A stretch of 64,000 bases of DNA, taken from the NCBI GenBank assembly GCA_910576385.1, contig CAJTIR010000004.1:1-64000 (forward strand), written 5' to 3'. Position 1 is the first letter of the stretch. Each line of letters begins with the position of its first letter. Both the position numbers and the translations under genes were made by a program. The notes beneath the pieces are model-generated. The model did not search any database and was not told the origin of the DNA. It saw only the letters and a list, made by a program, of their open reading frames with translations. Origin of the DNA: Lachnospiraceae bacterium. Lineage in GTDB: Bacteria > Bacillota > Clostridia > Lachnospirales > Lachnospiraceae. Below, one piece after another: positions 1 through 7,574 of the stretch.

Positions 1-168
1 GATTGATGATGCCATAATCCACAGGCCAAAAGCACTTGGCAGTTATATTGAAAAGTTATCCACTTTTCGTGATAAAGCAATGGTAAAACAGAAATTTTAT
101 TTTCTCTGTTTTGACCAAAAATCAATATGCCCTAAACGGGGTGCTGAATAGTTACCTATTTTCATTAA

Positions 169-190
169 ATGGTTATAAAAGTGTAACCAT
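169..190. promoter_or_regulatory. Inverted repeat upstream of LytTR regulator
   Basis: ATGGTTA (169-175) and TAACCAT (184-190) form a perfect 7-bp inverted repeat about 35 bp before the LytTR regulator start. The same heptamer recurs three times before the next gene (978-1022). This suggests a shared operator, perhaps for the regulator itself. The assignment is inferred from position only. Confidence 0.4.
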
Positions 191-223
191 ATTTCACAAA
201 ATAAAAGAGAGTAGGTAGAATAA

Positions 224-925
224 ATGAAAATTGCAATTTGTGATGATGATGTAAAAGTTATTAATGAAATTAGTAAAACATTAAAGCGAGTAACAAGGGA
301 AAAAGAGATGGTTATACCAACAGTCATTCGATTTGCGAGTTCGCAAGAGCTTTTGAATTATTATAAAAATTATAGAGATATTAACCTTATTATTACGGAT
401 ATAGACGAAAAGATTAACGAAGAAATTTTGAAAGAATTGAAACAAATGGATAGAGGTATTCCAATTGTATTGGTATCAAAGCATTGCGAAGCAGCAATGA
501 AAGGCTATCGTATTCAAGCAATACAATTTTTCTTAAAACCTATAAATTTCATTTATTTTAAAGAGATTATGACGGATGTATTAGAAGCAATAAAAGAAGA
601 TAAATTTTTTATTAATAAAACAAAAGCGAGAGTTGATAAAATATATTTTTTAGATATTGAGTATATTGAAACTTTAGATCGGCATACTCTGATTCATACT
701 AAAAAGGGCGATTTTGAGTGCTATATGACAATGAAAAGCCTTTTGGGCATGTTAGAGGATTACGGCTTTAAGCAGCCACATTCCAGTTATATTGTTAATA
801 TGAATTGTATTACAAGAATCAATAATAGCGACGTTGAATTGGAGAAAGGAAAACGAATACCATTAAGTAAAAAGCGAAAATCAGAATTTGTACAAGCTGT
901 AGAATATTATTATTCGGAGTATTGA
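224..925 (+). CDS. LytTR-family response regulator (AgrA-like)
   Basis: A 233-residue two-domain regulator. The N-terminal receiver domain starts MKIAICDDD (acidic triad), has the phosphoacceptor region LIITDID near residue 60, and the conserved lysine in FFLKPI. The C-terminal half is a LytTR DNA-binding domain with IYFLDIEYIETLDRHTLIHT and the closing pattern PHSSYIVNMNCITRI. Family members respond to a sensor kinase, often a peptide-sensing one, and bind pairs of short direct repeats. No kinase gene is visible downstream, so it is either an orphan or its partner lies before the window. The start is supported by a purine-rich stretch (agagagtaggtag) upstream. It is strongly AT-rich compared with genes from 1.5 kb onward, which fits separate acquisition as a regulatory cassette within the ICE. 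Confidence 0.88.
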   Translation: MKIAICDDDVKVINEISKTLKRVTREKEMVIPTVIRFASSQELLNYYKNYRDINLIITDIDEKINEEILKELKQMDRGIPIVLVSKHCEAAMKGYRIQAIQFFLKPINFIYFKEIMTDVLEAIKEDKFFINKTKARVDKIYFLDIEYIETLDRHTLIHTKKGDFECYMTMKSLLGMLEDYGFKQPHSSYIVNMNCITRINNSDVELEKGKRIPLSKKRKSEFVQAVEYYYSEY

Positions 926-977
926 TATTCATTTTTTATTTATGTTTCAATGGACGGTTACATAAATAACTTCAAAA

Positions 978-1022
978 ATGGTTATATTTATGGTTATATC
1001 ATTTGAAACCTTGATATGGTTA
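978..1022 (+). promoter_or_regulatory. Three ATGGTTA direct repeats
   Basis: ATGGTTA occurs at 978-984, 990-996 and 1016-1022, within 75 bp of the ribbon-helix-helix gene start. The heptamer matches the arms of the inverted repeat before the LytTR gene. LytTR regulators classically bind paired direct repeats, so these are plausible binding sites. The ribbon-helix-helix protein is the alternative binder. Confidence 0.35.
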
Positions 1023-1052
1023 CAATCTATTTAAAAACAAGGAGGTAGACTT

Positions 1053-1238
1053 ATGTTTAAGGTAGATACAACTTTATCAAGATCTAATGTACCAAGAACT
1101 ATACGTTTTACGGAGGAAATTTATAATACTTTGATGGAAATATCTTCGTATGAGAATGTCTCATTTAATCAATTGGTACTTCAATGCTGTCGATATGCAA
1201 TTAATGATTATTCGATAAAAGAAAAATTAGATAAGTAG
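1053..1238 (+). CDS. Small ribbon-helix-helix protein
   Basis: A 61-residue protein with the layout of an Arc/CopG ribbon-helix-helix DNA-binding domain. A short beta strand (RTIRFTEEIYNTL) is followed by two helices (LMEISSYENVSFNQLVLQCCRYAI). Such proteins dimerise and bind operators, often their own. A good ribosome site (aaggaggtagactt) precedes the ATG. It is as AT-rich as the neighbouring LytTR gene, and the two share the upstream heptamer, so they may form one regulatory module. Its target is not known. Confidence 0.6.
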   Translation: MFKVDTTLSRSNVPRTIRFTEEIYNTLMEISSYENVSFNQLVLQCCRYAINDYSIKEKLDK

Positions 1239-1412
1239 AGTTTGGAAATTTTGTATAAGGAGGAGTGGGTGAGGCTTAATTATTAAAAATCTATAGTATA
1301 TCAATTTTAAGCCAATATATTGTGATACCGATAGATAGTAAGAAATTGCTGAAAGAGAAACAGATTTTTTTATCATATACTATATTCGCTGTTGAAAAAT
1401 GAAAAAGATGTG

Positions 1413-1452
1413 TAAAAACGTCCATTGAGTTTATCTCAAGGGCGTTTTTTTA
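1413..1452 (+). terminator. Intrinsic terminator
   Basis: AAAAACGTCC plus TTGAG pairs across a TTTAT loop with CTCAA plus GGGCGTTTTT, with one wobble, and is followed by a T run. It separates the AT-rich regulatory module from the sigma-factor operon. The rest of 1239-1412 holds no gene that I can see. Confidence 0.8.
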
Positions 1453-1479
1453 TTTTGAAAATTAAAAAAATTTTGAAAG

Positions 1480-1512
1480 ACCCGTCAAAACGGGTGTCCC
1501 CATTTGGGAGAA
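1480..1512 (+). other. Short hairpins in leader of sigma operon
   Basis: CCCGT (1481-1485) pairs with ACGGG (1490-1494), followed by a second CCC/GGG hairpin (ccccatttggg). These lie in the untranslated stretch before the Orf7-like sigma gene. Comparable leaders occur before this gene in related conjugative transposons. Function unknown. Confidence 0.3.
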
Positions 1513-1575
1513 AGAATGAGGGGAGGTTTATGGCCTTTCTTTCTACCAGTTGGAATGGGAAGGAGGTGAAATCAA

Positions 1576-2016
1576 ATGGATCATACTCCTTCTCGTGATG
1601 AATTGACGGTCATGCATCAGTTTGACCGTCTGTGCCAGTTAGCATTGGACGGTGAAGCAGCAAATTATTACCGGCATATGGAGTACAGGAGGAACCACGA
1701 AGTGATTTTTTCTGAAATGACAGAAAAGGAATTGGACAGCATTTTTGTGATGGATGAGTACAATCTGGACAGTTTGCGCTTCCGAGTTCTCGGGTATGAC
1801 ATTGAGGTAAAGGACGCATTGCTTGTAGAGGCGCTACAGGCTTTGACGGAGAAAAAGCGGAACGTAGTCCTTCTGTCTTATTTTTTGGAGATGACGGATA
1901 CGGAGATCGCAACGGAAATGAAGTTAGTACACAGCACAATACGGGAGCATAGGACACGCTCATTAGAATTGCTGAAAAAATTTATGGAGGAAAATATGGA
2001 TGGAGCAGAGGAATAA
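1576..2016 (+). CDS. Tn916 Orf7-like sigma-70 family factor
   Basis: A 146-residue sigma-70-like protein. The C-terminal part (ALTEKKRNVVLLSYFLEMTD followed by TEIATEMKLVHSTIREHR) is a region-4 helix-turn-helix. The N-terminal part is only weakly like region 2, as usual for the Orf7 family of Tn916-type elements. These proteins sit in the regulatory segment next to xis/int and are thought to control excision and transfer genes. A strong ribosome site (ggaaggaggtgaaatcaa) precedes the ATG. The next gene overlaps its end by 17 bp, so the two are translationally coupled. The length fits the family. Confidence 0.85.
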   Translation: MDHTPSRDELTVMHQFDRLCQLALDGEAANYYRHMEYRRNHEVIFSEMTEKELDSIFVMDEYNLDSLRFRVLGYDIEVKDALLVEALQALTEKKRNVVLLSYFLEMTDTEIATEMKLVHSTIREHRTRSLELLKKFMEENMDGAEE

Positions 2017-2269
2017 GCGTAAGGAAGAAAAGAAATTGCTGCCTTTTCACATTATTAAGGCGGCATCAGAAGGGGATGCACAGGCAATCCAGGCAGTATT
2101 GAAGCATTATGAAGCCTACATAGCAAAATTATCCACCAGAAAAATGTATGACGAATTTGGGCAGTCACATTACTGTGTGGATGAAACATTGCGCAGACGG
2201 TTGGAAACAAAACTGATTGCTAAAACACTTTCTTTCCGACCGGTTCCATATAAGGGCATACGAGCATAG
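2000..2269 (+). CDS. Tn916 Orf8-like helix-turn-helix protein
   Basis: An 89-residue protein of the conjugative-transposon helix-turn-helix family (HTH_16). It has the conserved block FHIIKAASEGDAQAIQAVLK, then HYEAYIAKLSTRKMYDEFG and the closing RRLETKLIAKTLSF. In Tn916-type elements this gene follows the sigma-like gene and is co-transcribed with it. The last eleven residues (RPVPYKGIRA and the preceding F) are not part of the usual ending, so the 3' end may have been altered by a frameshift or recombination. Its presumed role is in controlling element excision. Confidence 0.8.
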   Translation: MEQRNKRKEEKKLLPFHIIKAASEGDAQAIQAVLKHYEAYIAKLSTRKMYDEFGQSHYCVDETLRRRLETKLIAKTLSFRPVPYKGIRA

Positions 2270-2675
2270 AAACAGGCTGGCTGATTTTTGTACCTTGATA
2301 ATTTCATATTGAATATCCTGCAGGACGTATGAAGCAGTTGAGCCATTTAATAAATACGCCATGACTATCTGTATCTGTACTTTACGACAACGTGTCGCAA
2401 AGTGCTAGGTATTGGAAACGATGAAATGTTCTCTTGGGCATTGAAGTAAAGGTACGAGCGATAGATATTTGATTATAGGCAGAGAGATAGGGACTTTGCG
2501 GCGACGATACTGTTTCTGATAATGATACTTCCAGAGGTAAGCTACTCCGGTCTGAAAAGATTGCGATTCCTGTGAAGAAACTGTTATTGACAGCTTTTCC
2601 GCACGCTATGGCAAATGGCGCTGTTTCCCGACGGCTGCCTGTAGGATAAATTTTTTGGTGGAAGGAGGGTAGAAA
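2270..2675 (+). other. Noncoding segment before xis-like gene
   Basis: No convincing gene in 406 bp. It contains an imperfect palindrome: ACTTTaCGACA (2379-2389) against TGTCGcAAAGT (2393-2403). A related ACTTTGCGGCGAC lies at 2492-2504, giving three copies of an ACTTTGCGAC-like motif. Position next to the excisionase-like gene suggests recombination-protein or regulator binding sites. This is inference. Confidence 0.35.
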
Positions 2676-2864
2676 ATGCCTCGAAATATAAATAAGAAAC
2701 GGTTTGTCAGATACAAGGAGGGCGCAGAGTTATACAGTATGTGCCAGAGAAAGTTCGAGCAGATGGCGAAAGATGCAAATGCAATCTATAAATTAGATAA
2801 GCTGGTATTAGTGAACTGTGATATTTTTGAAGAATATTTAGAAACATTTAGAGTTAGAGGATAG
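2676..2864 (+). CDS. DUF6462 excisionase-like protein
   Basis: A 62-residue basic protein starting MPRNINKKRFVRYKEGAELY. The pattern YKEGAELYSMCQRKFEQMAKDA, then AIYKLDKLVLVNCDIFEEYL, is that of DUF6462, which looks like a small winged-helix excisionase: HTH, then a wing with a conserved valine-rich strand and IFEEYL. Two further relatives lie at 4858 and 5127. It has a strong ribosome site (ggaaggagggtag) and sits upstream of the ribbon-helix-helix/int operon, the classic place for xis. I infer a recombination directionality or DNA-architectural role. Experimental evidence for the family is thin. Confidence 0.7.
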   Translation: MPRNINKKRFVRYKEGAELYSMCQRKFEQMAKDANAIYKLDKLVLVNCDIFEEYLETFRVRG

Positions 2865-2897
2865 TTAAATAAAAGAGATTCTGAAATAAATATTTTT

Positions 2898-2942
2898 GTA
2901 AGACAAAAAACACTTGACTTTTTGTCTTACTGAAATTATAAT
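2898..2942 (+). promoter_or_regulatory. Promoter with 12-bp perfect operator before int operon
   Basis: The -35 TTGACT (2914-2919) and -10 TATAAT (2937-2942) are 17 bp apart. GTAAGACAAAAA (2898-2909) and TTTTTGTCTTAC (2919-2930) form a perfect 12-bp inverted repeat enclosing the -35. It is the obvious operator for the ribbon-helix-helix protein encoded next, which would make int expression autoregulated. Confidence 0.75.
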
Positions 2943-2972
2943 AGACATAGTTATGAATGGAGGTGCATATAG

Positions 2973-3140
2973 ATGGCGAAAATTGGGAGACCTAAAAAGG
3001 AGTTTCCTAAGTTGAAGTCAATAACAATCCGGCTTTCCGATAGTGAATATGAAAAGTTCATTAAGTATGCTGCCAGTCATAATATGACCATGACACAAGC
3101 ATTGACTAAGGGAATAGAATTATTATACCAGAATCCGTAA
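2973..3140 (+). CDS. Ribbon-helix-helix (CopG-like) repressor
   Basis: A 55-residue protein beginning MAKIGRPKKEFPKLKS. The strand SITIRLSDSEYEKF and two helices (IKYAASHNMTMTQALTKGIELLY) fit a CopG/Arc ribbon-helix-helix. The ATG follows aatggaggtgcat. Its stop is only 45 bp before the integrase ATG, and an integrase in-frame ATG overlaps the stop, so it heads the integrase operon. It very likely binds the inverted repeat over its own promoter and so limits integrase synthesis. It was found by reading the sequence directly and is easily missed because of its size. Confidence 0.7.
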   Translation: MAKIGRPKKEFPKLKSITIRLSDSEYEKFIKYAASHNMTMTQALTKGIELLYQNP

Positions 3141-3184
3141 TGCTTGAAGTGCTTCAGAATCTCTTTCCGCATAAAGGAGCAGAG

Positions 3185-4426
3185 ATGGCAAAAGCAAGAA
3201 AAGATAACAAGGGCAGGGCTTTGAGGAAAGGGGAAAGCCAACGGACAGAGGATATGAGGTATATGTATACATATACGGATCCTTATGGAAAAAGACGGTA
3301 TATTTACGCAAATGATCTGCGGACGCTACGTGAAAAAGAGGATAAGCTGCTGAAAGACCAGCTTGACGGCTTGGATGTCTATGCCGCAGGAAATGCAGAC
3401 CTGAATTTTGTCTTTGACCGTTACATATCAACAAAGACAGACTTGCGGAAAACAACATATACGAATTACAAATACATGTATGACCATTTCGTGAGGGAAG
3501 AATTTGGAAAACGGAAGATAGGGGAGATCAAGTATTCAGATGTATTGTATTTTTATTATCATCTGCTGAATGAGAAGAATCTGCAGATCAATACATTGGA
3601 AACCATCCATACGGTGCTGCATCCGACATTCCAACTTGCAGTCCGGGATGCGATCATCCGTGTCAATCCCAGTGATGGCGCTATGGCACAAGTCAAGAAG
3701 AAACCGGGCAGGAACCACGGTGTCAGACATGCATTGACGTTAGAGCAGCAGAGGGCATTTATGGAATACACCAGGAACAATCCAATATATTGCCATTGGT
3801 TGCCTTTATTTACAGTATTGCTTGGAACAGGCGGGCGAATTGGAGAGATTATTGGATTAAGGTGGAAAGATCTGGATTTTGAGAATAGGACAATAAGTAT
3901 TAACCACAGTATTGTGTACTATCCAATGGATGGCGCAAAAAAGCGACGGAGCGTTTTTCAGGTGTCCTTACCAAAGACGGAAGCCGGTATCCGGGTAATT
4001 CCGATGATGGATGCGGTGTATGATGCTTTTCAGGAGGAACACGAAGCACAGAAAGAGAATGGGTTCAACTGCACGGAGATTGATGGAATGACAGGATTTG
4101 TGTTCTGCAACCGTTTTGGGAACGTACATAATCCTCAGACAGTCAACCGGACGATTCGGCGTATTTCAGAGAATTATAATGCGGAGGAAGTGTTGAAAGC
4201 GAAAAGAGAGAAAAGGCAGCCGGTTTTATTGCCGCATTTCTCCTGCCACCATTTGAGGCATACCTTTTGCACAAGGTTCTGCGAACAGGAAACCAATATC
4301 AAGGTAATCCAGTCCATTATGGGCCATGCGAACATAGAAACCACGATGGATATATATGCCGAAGTGACAGATATGAAAAAAACGGAATCAATGAAGAATT
4401 TAGCACAAAAATACGATGTATTTTAG
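3185..4426 (+). CDS. int: Tn916-type tyrosine integrase
   Basis: A 413-residue tyrosine recombinase. It has an N-terminal arm-binding domain (DPYGKRRYIYANDLRTLREK), a core-binding SAM-like domain (about residues 75-165) and a catalytic domain with Arg in TGGRIGEIIGLRW, HHLRHTFCTR (His-x-x-Arg), GHANIETTMDIYA and the nucleophilic Tyr in that last motif. I chose ATG 3185 because aaaggagcagag precedes it. An upstream in-frame ATG at 3140 lacks a ribosome site. It catalyses integration and excision of the element ending just downstream, is co-transcribed with the ribbon-helix-helix gene, and appears intact. Confidence 0.93.
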   Translation: MAKARKDNKGRALRKGESQRTEDMRYMYTYTDPYGKRRYIYANDLRTLREKEDKLLKDQLDGLDVYAAGNADLNFVFDRYISTKTDLRKTTYTNYKYMYDHFVREEFGKRKIGEIKYSDVLYFYYHLLNEKNLQINTLETIHTVLHPTFQLAVRDAIIRVNPSDGAMAQVKKKPGRNHGVRHALTLEQQRAFMEYTRNNPIYCHWLPLFTVLLGTGGRIGEIIGLRWKDLDFENRTISINHSIVYYPMDGAKKRRSVFQVSLPKTEAGIRVIPMMDAVYDAFQEEHEAQKENGFNCTEIDGMTGFVFCNRFGNVHNPQTVNRTIRRISENYNAEEVLKAKREKRQPVLLPHFSCHHLRHTFCTRFCEQETNIKVIQSIMGHANIETTMDIYAEVTDMKKTESMKNLAQKYDVF

Positions 4427-4503
4427 GAAAGAGTCCTTGGGTGGGCTCATGTAACAAAAAAGAGTTTTTGCAACAAAATTGCAACGAATTTTGAAATGAC
4501 AGT

Positions 4504-4580
4504 GCATAATAATGCGTGATAATGCATTGATGCAAACTGTTGGAAAAGGCGTAAATACGGGATAATACATGATAATGCTT
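4504..4580 (+). repeat. Probable integrase arm-type repeats at ICE end
   Basis: GCATAATAATGCG (4504-4516), GTGATAATGCAT (4516-4527) and CATGATAATGCTT (4568-4580) share a TGATAATGC core. Tn916-family integrases bind similar direct repeats just inside the element end next to int. The exact crossover point is not resolved but should lie between here and about 4700. The remainder of 4427-4760 has no gene. Confidence 0.5.
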
Positions 4581-4761
4581 GAACCTGAATATTATTCCCG
4601 ACAATGAAGACCGTCAAGGAATAAACCCAGTAAAATCAAGGGTTTCCGGCTGCTCAAATCCAAGTTGACAACAAATTGACAACAATTTTTCATATCAATA
4701 CGAAGAATTGCGACGCAGAATGAATAGCTGGAGGCTGAAACGCAATACAGCACACATCGCT

Positions 4762-4806
4762 GAGAGAACACTTTTTGAAAGAAATTTCAAAGGTGTTCTC
4801 TTTTTT
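4762..4806 (+). terminator. Intrinsic terminator
   Basis: GAGAACAC (4764-4771) pairs with GTGTTCTC (4793-4800). Inner TTTTGAAA/TTTCAAA adds to the stem, and TTTTTT follows. It closes transcription before the second element's first gene. Confidence 0.8.
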
Positions 4807-4857
4807 CGTTTGGTGCAACTCTCTGTCAAACAACAAATCGAATGGAGGATTCATTTT

Positions 4858-5130
4858 ATGATTAGTGACAAGACGAAAGCCTATTATGAATTGAAAAAGC
4901 GAAATGATGTGCGGGAAAGTGCAAAAAGATTGCGCAGACAGTTTCTCCGGTATAAGGATGCGGAAATAGTTTATAGCATTACACACAAGAAGCTGTTGGA
5001 ACTTGCTGGTAAAGCGGGAGCCATATATCGAATGGATGGAACCGTTCTGATTAACCGGGATATTTTTGATGAGTATCTGGAACAGTTTCATGAGCCGAGT
5101 ACGTTGGTTTCACAGGAGGATAAAGAATGA
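4858..5130 (+). CDS. DUF6462 family protein
   Basis: A 90-residue protein. The core FLRYKDAEIVYSITHKKLLE, then AGAIYRMDGTVLINRDIFDEYL, aligns with the DUF6462 proteins at 2676 and 5127. ATG 4858 follows aatggaggattcatttt. An upstream in-frame ATG at 4708 would read through a terminator, so it is rejected. The gene overlaps the next by 4 bp (ATGA), so both are co-translated. Family members are excisionase-like winged-helix proteins common in Clostridia conjugative elements. Having two in tandem suggests they act together, perhaps as regulators of the transfer operon that follows. Function unproven. Confidence 0.7.
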   Translation: MISDKTKAYYELKKRNDVRESAKRLRRQFLRYKDAEIVYSITHKKLLELAGKAGAIYRMDGTVLINRDIFDEYLEQFHEPSTLVSQEDKE

Positions 5131-5612
5131 GCGGAAATCTATGGATGTTTTCGGATATGTTGGACGATGAGGATGCCAAGATGATACAGCGTGAGTTCGT
5201 TACCTATTATGAAGGCGCTGATTATTACGGACTGGGCTTGAAAGTTTTTACAAGATTGGCTCATGAGGCAGGTGCAGTGTATAAGATTGGAAAGCGGGTT
5301 TTAATACGGCGAGATATTTTTGAAGAGTATCTTAGAATCTTGAGGCGCAAAGATGATGCGTCTGAGCAAGATGAAAGTATGAAAAGTGAGGATAATGATA
5401 TGAGACAAGGAGCATTAACTTTAGATGCCCAGACTGGGCGAATGGACATTCGATTTGATTTGGAGGATTATTATGGAGGTCTTCAGTGTGGGGAGCGTAT
5501 GGATGTCTTTATCAATGGAGACTGGAGGCCTGCCAGAATTGAAATGGGGAATGGTTGGTATTTAACTGGGATTAAGACGGACAGGCTTGAAGGATTAATT
5601 GTAAGGATTTAA
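5127..5612 (+). CDS. DUF6462-DUF5348 two-domain protein
   Basis: A 161-residue protein made of an N-terminal DUF6462 excisionase-like domain (EFVTYYEGADYYGLGLKVF, then AVYKIGKRVLIRRDIFEEYL) and, after an acidic linker, a DUF5348 domain (GALTLDAQTGRMDIRFDLED, YYGGLQCGERMDVFINGDW, WYLTGIKTDRLEGLIVRI). In other elements these domains are often separate proteins, so this is either a fusion or an in-frame join. An internal ATG at 5401 (MRQGALTLDA) could give the DUF5348 part alone. It overlaps the upstream gene and ends before a terminator. Both domains are of unknown function. Confidence 0.75.
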   Translation: MSGNLWMFSDMLDDEDAKMIQREFVTYYEGADYYGLGLKVFTRLAHEAGAVYKIGKRVLIRRDIFEEYLRILRRKDDASEQDESMKSEDNDMRQGALTLDAQTGRMDIRFDLEDYYGGLQCGERMDVFINGDWRPARIEMGNGWYLTGIKTDRLEGLIVRI

Positions 5613-5627
5613 TTAAATTATATCGCC

Positions 5628-5660
5628 GGGCGGTTTCTTTAACAGGAACCGCCCTATTTT
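5628..5660 (+). terminator. Intrinsic terminator before VirD4 gene
   Basis: GGGCGGTTTC (from 5628) pairs with GAACCGCCC and is followed by TATTTTTAT. It lies 30 bp before the VirD4 start codon, so it may act as an attenuator separating the regulatory genes from the transfer genes. Confidence 0.75.
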
Positions 5661-5691
5661 TATGCCCATAATTATGAAAGGAGGAATTTGC

Positions 5692-7554
5692 TTGAAAGAT
5701 AAAAAAAGAACGGCTGCCATTGTGGCGGCCATCATACTGGGATGCGCAGCGTTTTTATATCTTGGTGGAATGCTTGGCCAGTTGTTTACAAACTATGTAG
5801 CATGGATGCAGGCAGACGGGCTTGCAGGCGAGGCCGCCATGAAACCGGTCAGCTGGAATCCTGCGGTCTGTTTCCCAATGGCGTTTACCCCAGACGGGCT
5901 GAAAGGAATGCTTGGAACCCTGATCCTTGGCGGAGGGATTTTTGCTTACATCAAGCTTCACGATAAGTTTGATGGAAAAAGCTATGACCCCAGAGGCTTC
6001 ACCAAAAGCAAGTCAGGGATTTACGGAACCGCCTCATGGATGGAAGAAAAAGAAATGCGTGAGGTACTGGAGGTGTCTTCTGTTGATAAGGCTGAAGGAA
6101 CGATTCTGGGTGAGTATAAGGGAAAAGCGGTCTGTATGCCAAAAGATACCAGACTCAATCGACACATCGCCATATTTGGTGCGTCGGGCACCATGAAATC
6201 CCGGGCAATCATCCGGAATTCACTGTTTCAGGCAATAAAGCGTGGCGAATCCGTGATTATCACAGACAGTAAAGCCGAACTGTATGCAGACACAGCAGAA
6301 ATGTACCGGCAGGCAGGCTACGAGGTGAAGATTTACAATCTCGTCACACCTGAGCATGGAGATTCGTGGAACTGCATGTCAGACTTAAACGGTGATACCC
6401 TAATGGCACAAGTGCTGACCAATGTTATTATCGGCAATACCAGTTCTGGTAAAGGAGATCACTTTTGGGATAACGGCGAGGGCAATCTTTTAAAGGCTCT
6501 GATTCTTCTGGTAGACCAGGATAGAACCCGTAGTCCGGACATGAAACATCTTACTGCAGTATACCAGCTTCTGACTCAGAACAGTGAGCGACAGCTGACA
6601 GCCATGTTCGATAAGCTTCCCCTTGACCATCCGGCGAGGGCGCCTTTTAATCTGTTTGCCCAGTCCAGCGATACTGTAAAATCAGGAATCATTTTAGGTC
6701 TCGGCACGCGGCTGCAAGTGCTGCAAAACCAGGCAGTGCAGCGGATTACAAGTCAGTCTGACATTGATCTGACCTCTCCTGCCAGACACAGATGCGCATA
6801 TTATATTATCCTGAGCGATCAAGATGCCACCATGGCATTCCTGTCATCGCTCTTTTTTTCGTTCATGTTTATTAAATTAACTCGCTATGCAGACAGCCGG
6901 CCAAACGGCCGTTGCGATGTGCCCGTAAATTTGATCTTGGATGAGTTTAACAACGTGGGTCGCATCGGTGGCGCAGAAGACGGATCAGATTTTGCCCGTT
7001 CTCTTTCGGTGGTGCGTTCCAGAGACATCCGTGTGATGCTGGCAGTGCAGAGCCTGGGTCAGTTACAGAACCGGTATCCAAATAATCTGTGGGCCGAAAT
7101 CATCGGCAACTGCGACATCCAGCTGATGCTTGGATGTACGGATGAGGTTACGGCTGAGTATATCTCAGCAAGATCTGGAGATATGTCCGTGCAGGTAAAT
7201 TCTACTATGACGGTGAGGCATACCATTGCAGTCGCTCAGGTCATACCCCAGTACCGTCATACTGAGGGTCAGGGACGAAGGCGGCTTCTGACTCCGGATG
7301 AGGTCCTACGGCTTCCAAACGAAGAAATGCTCTGCGTCATACGAGGCTGCAATCTCTTGAAGCTTGAAAAACTGGATTTTACAAAACATCCCATGTCAAG
7401 ACAGATTGTGAGAGCATCCATCATGGATTACCAGCCAGCAACAATATTTACTGCACCGATACTTAGTGAACCAGTTCCAGTAGCAGAGCCGGAGAAAAAG
7501 CCGGCACGTAAAAAAAGCCTTTACAGCTCGGCAAAACCGCCGGCTGAATTTTAA
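5692..7554 (+). CDS. VirD4/TraG type IV coupling protein (element B)
   Basis: A 620-residue coupling ATPase that brings the relaxase-DNA complex to a type IV secretion channel. Two N-terminal membrane segments (AAIVAAIILGCAAFLYLGGM and around GMLGTLILGGGIFAYI) are followed by the NTPase: Walker A GASGTMKS, VIITDSKAELYADTAEMY, and Walker B VNLILDEFNN, then the C-terminal RecA-like part RDIRVMLAVQSLGQLQ. I prefer the TTG at 5692 because aaaggaggaatttgc precedes it. The ATG at 5662 sits on the terminator. It is only distantly similar to the second VirD4 at 51498, showing that two different conjugative systems are present. No VirB4 or relaxase accompanies it in this region. Confidence 0.9.
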   Translation: MKDKKRTAAIVAAIILGCAAFLYLGGMLGQLFTNYVAWMQADGLAGEAAMKPVSWNPAVCFPMAFTPDGLKGMLGTLILGGGIFAYIKLHDKFDGKSYDPRGFTKSKSGIYGTASWMEEKEMREVLEVSSVDKAEGTILGEYKGKAVCMPKDTRLNRHIAIFGASGTMKSRAIIRNSLFQAIKRGESVIITDSKAELYADTAEMYRQAGYEVKIYNLVTPEHGDSWNCMSDLNGDTLMAQVLTNVIIGNTSSGKGDHFWDNGEGNLLKALILLVDQDRTRSPDMKHLTAVYQLLTQNSERQLTAMFDKLPLDHPARAPFNLFAQSSDTVKSGIILGLGTRLQVLQNQAVQRITSQSDIDLTSPARHRCAYYIILSDQDATMAFLSSLFFSFMFIKLTRYADSRPNGRCDVPVNLILDEFNNVGRIGGAEDGSDFARSLSVVRSRDIRVMLAVQSLGQLQNRYPNNLWAEIIGNCDIQLMLGCTDEVTAEYISARSGDMSVQVNSTMTVRHTIAVAQVIPQYRHTEGQGRRRLLTPDEVLRLPNEEMLCVIRGCNLLKLEKLDFTKHPMSRQIVRASIMDYQPATIFTAPILSEPVPVAEPEKKPARKKSLYSSAKPPAEF

Positions 7555-7574
7555 ATTTACAGGAGGTACTAATT

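Noticed and set aside
1..168. Gene in the first 168 bases
   Set aside because: No frame with a ribosome site or recognisable protein on either strand. The minus-strand ORF at 97-327 overlaps the LytTR gene and is hydrophobic noise.
3140..3184. Integrase start at ATG 3140
   Set aside because: It would overlap the stop of the ribbon-helix-helix gene and lacks a ribosome site. ATG 3185 has one and matches the family start.
4267..4494. ORF overlapping the 3' end of the first integrase
   Set aside because: A shadow frame of the integrase catalytic region.
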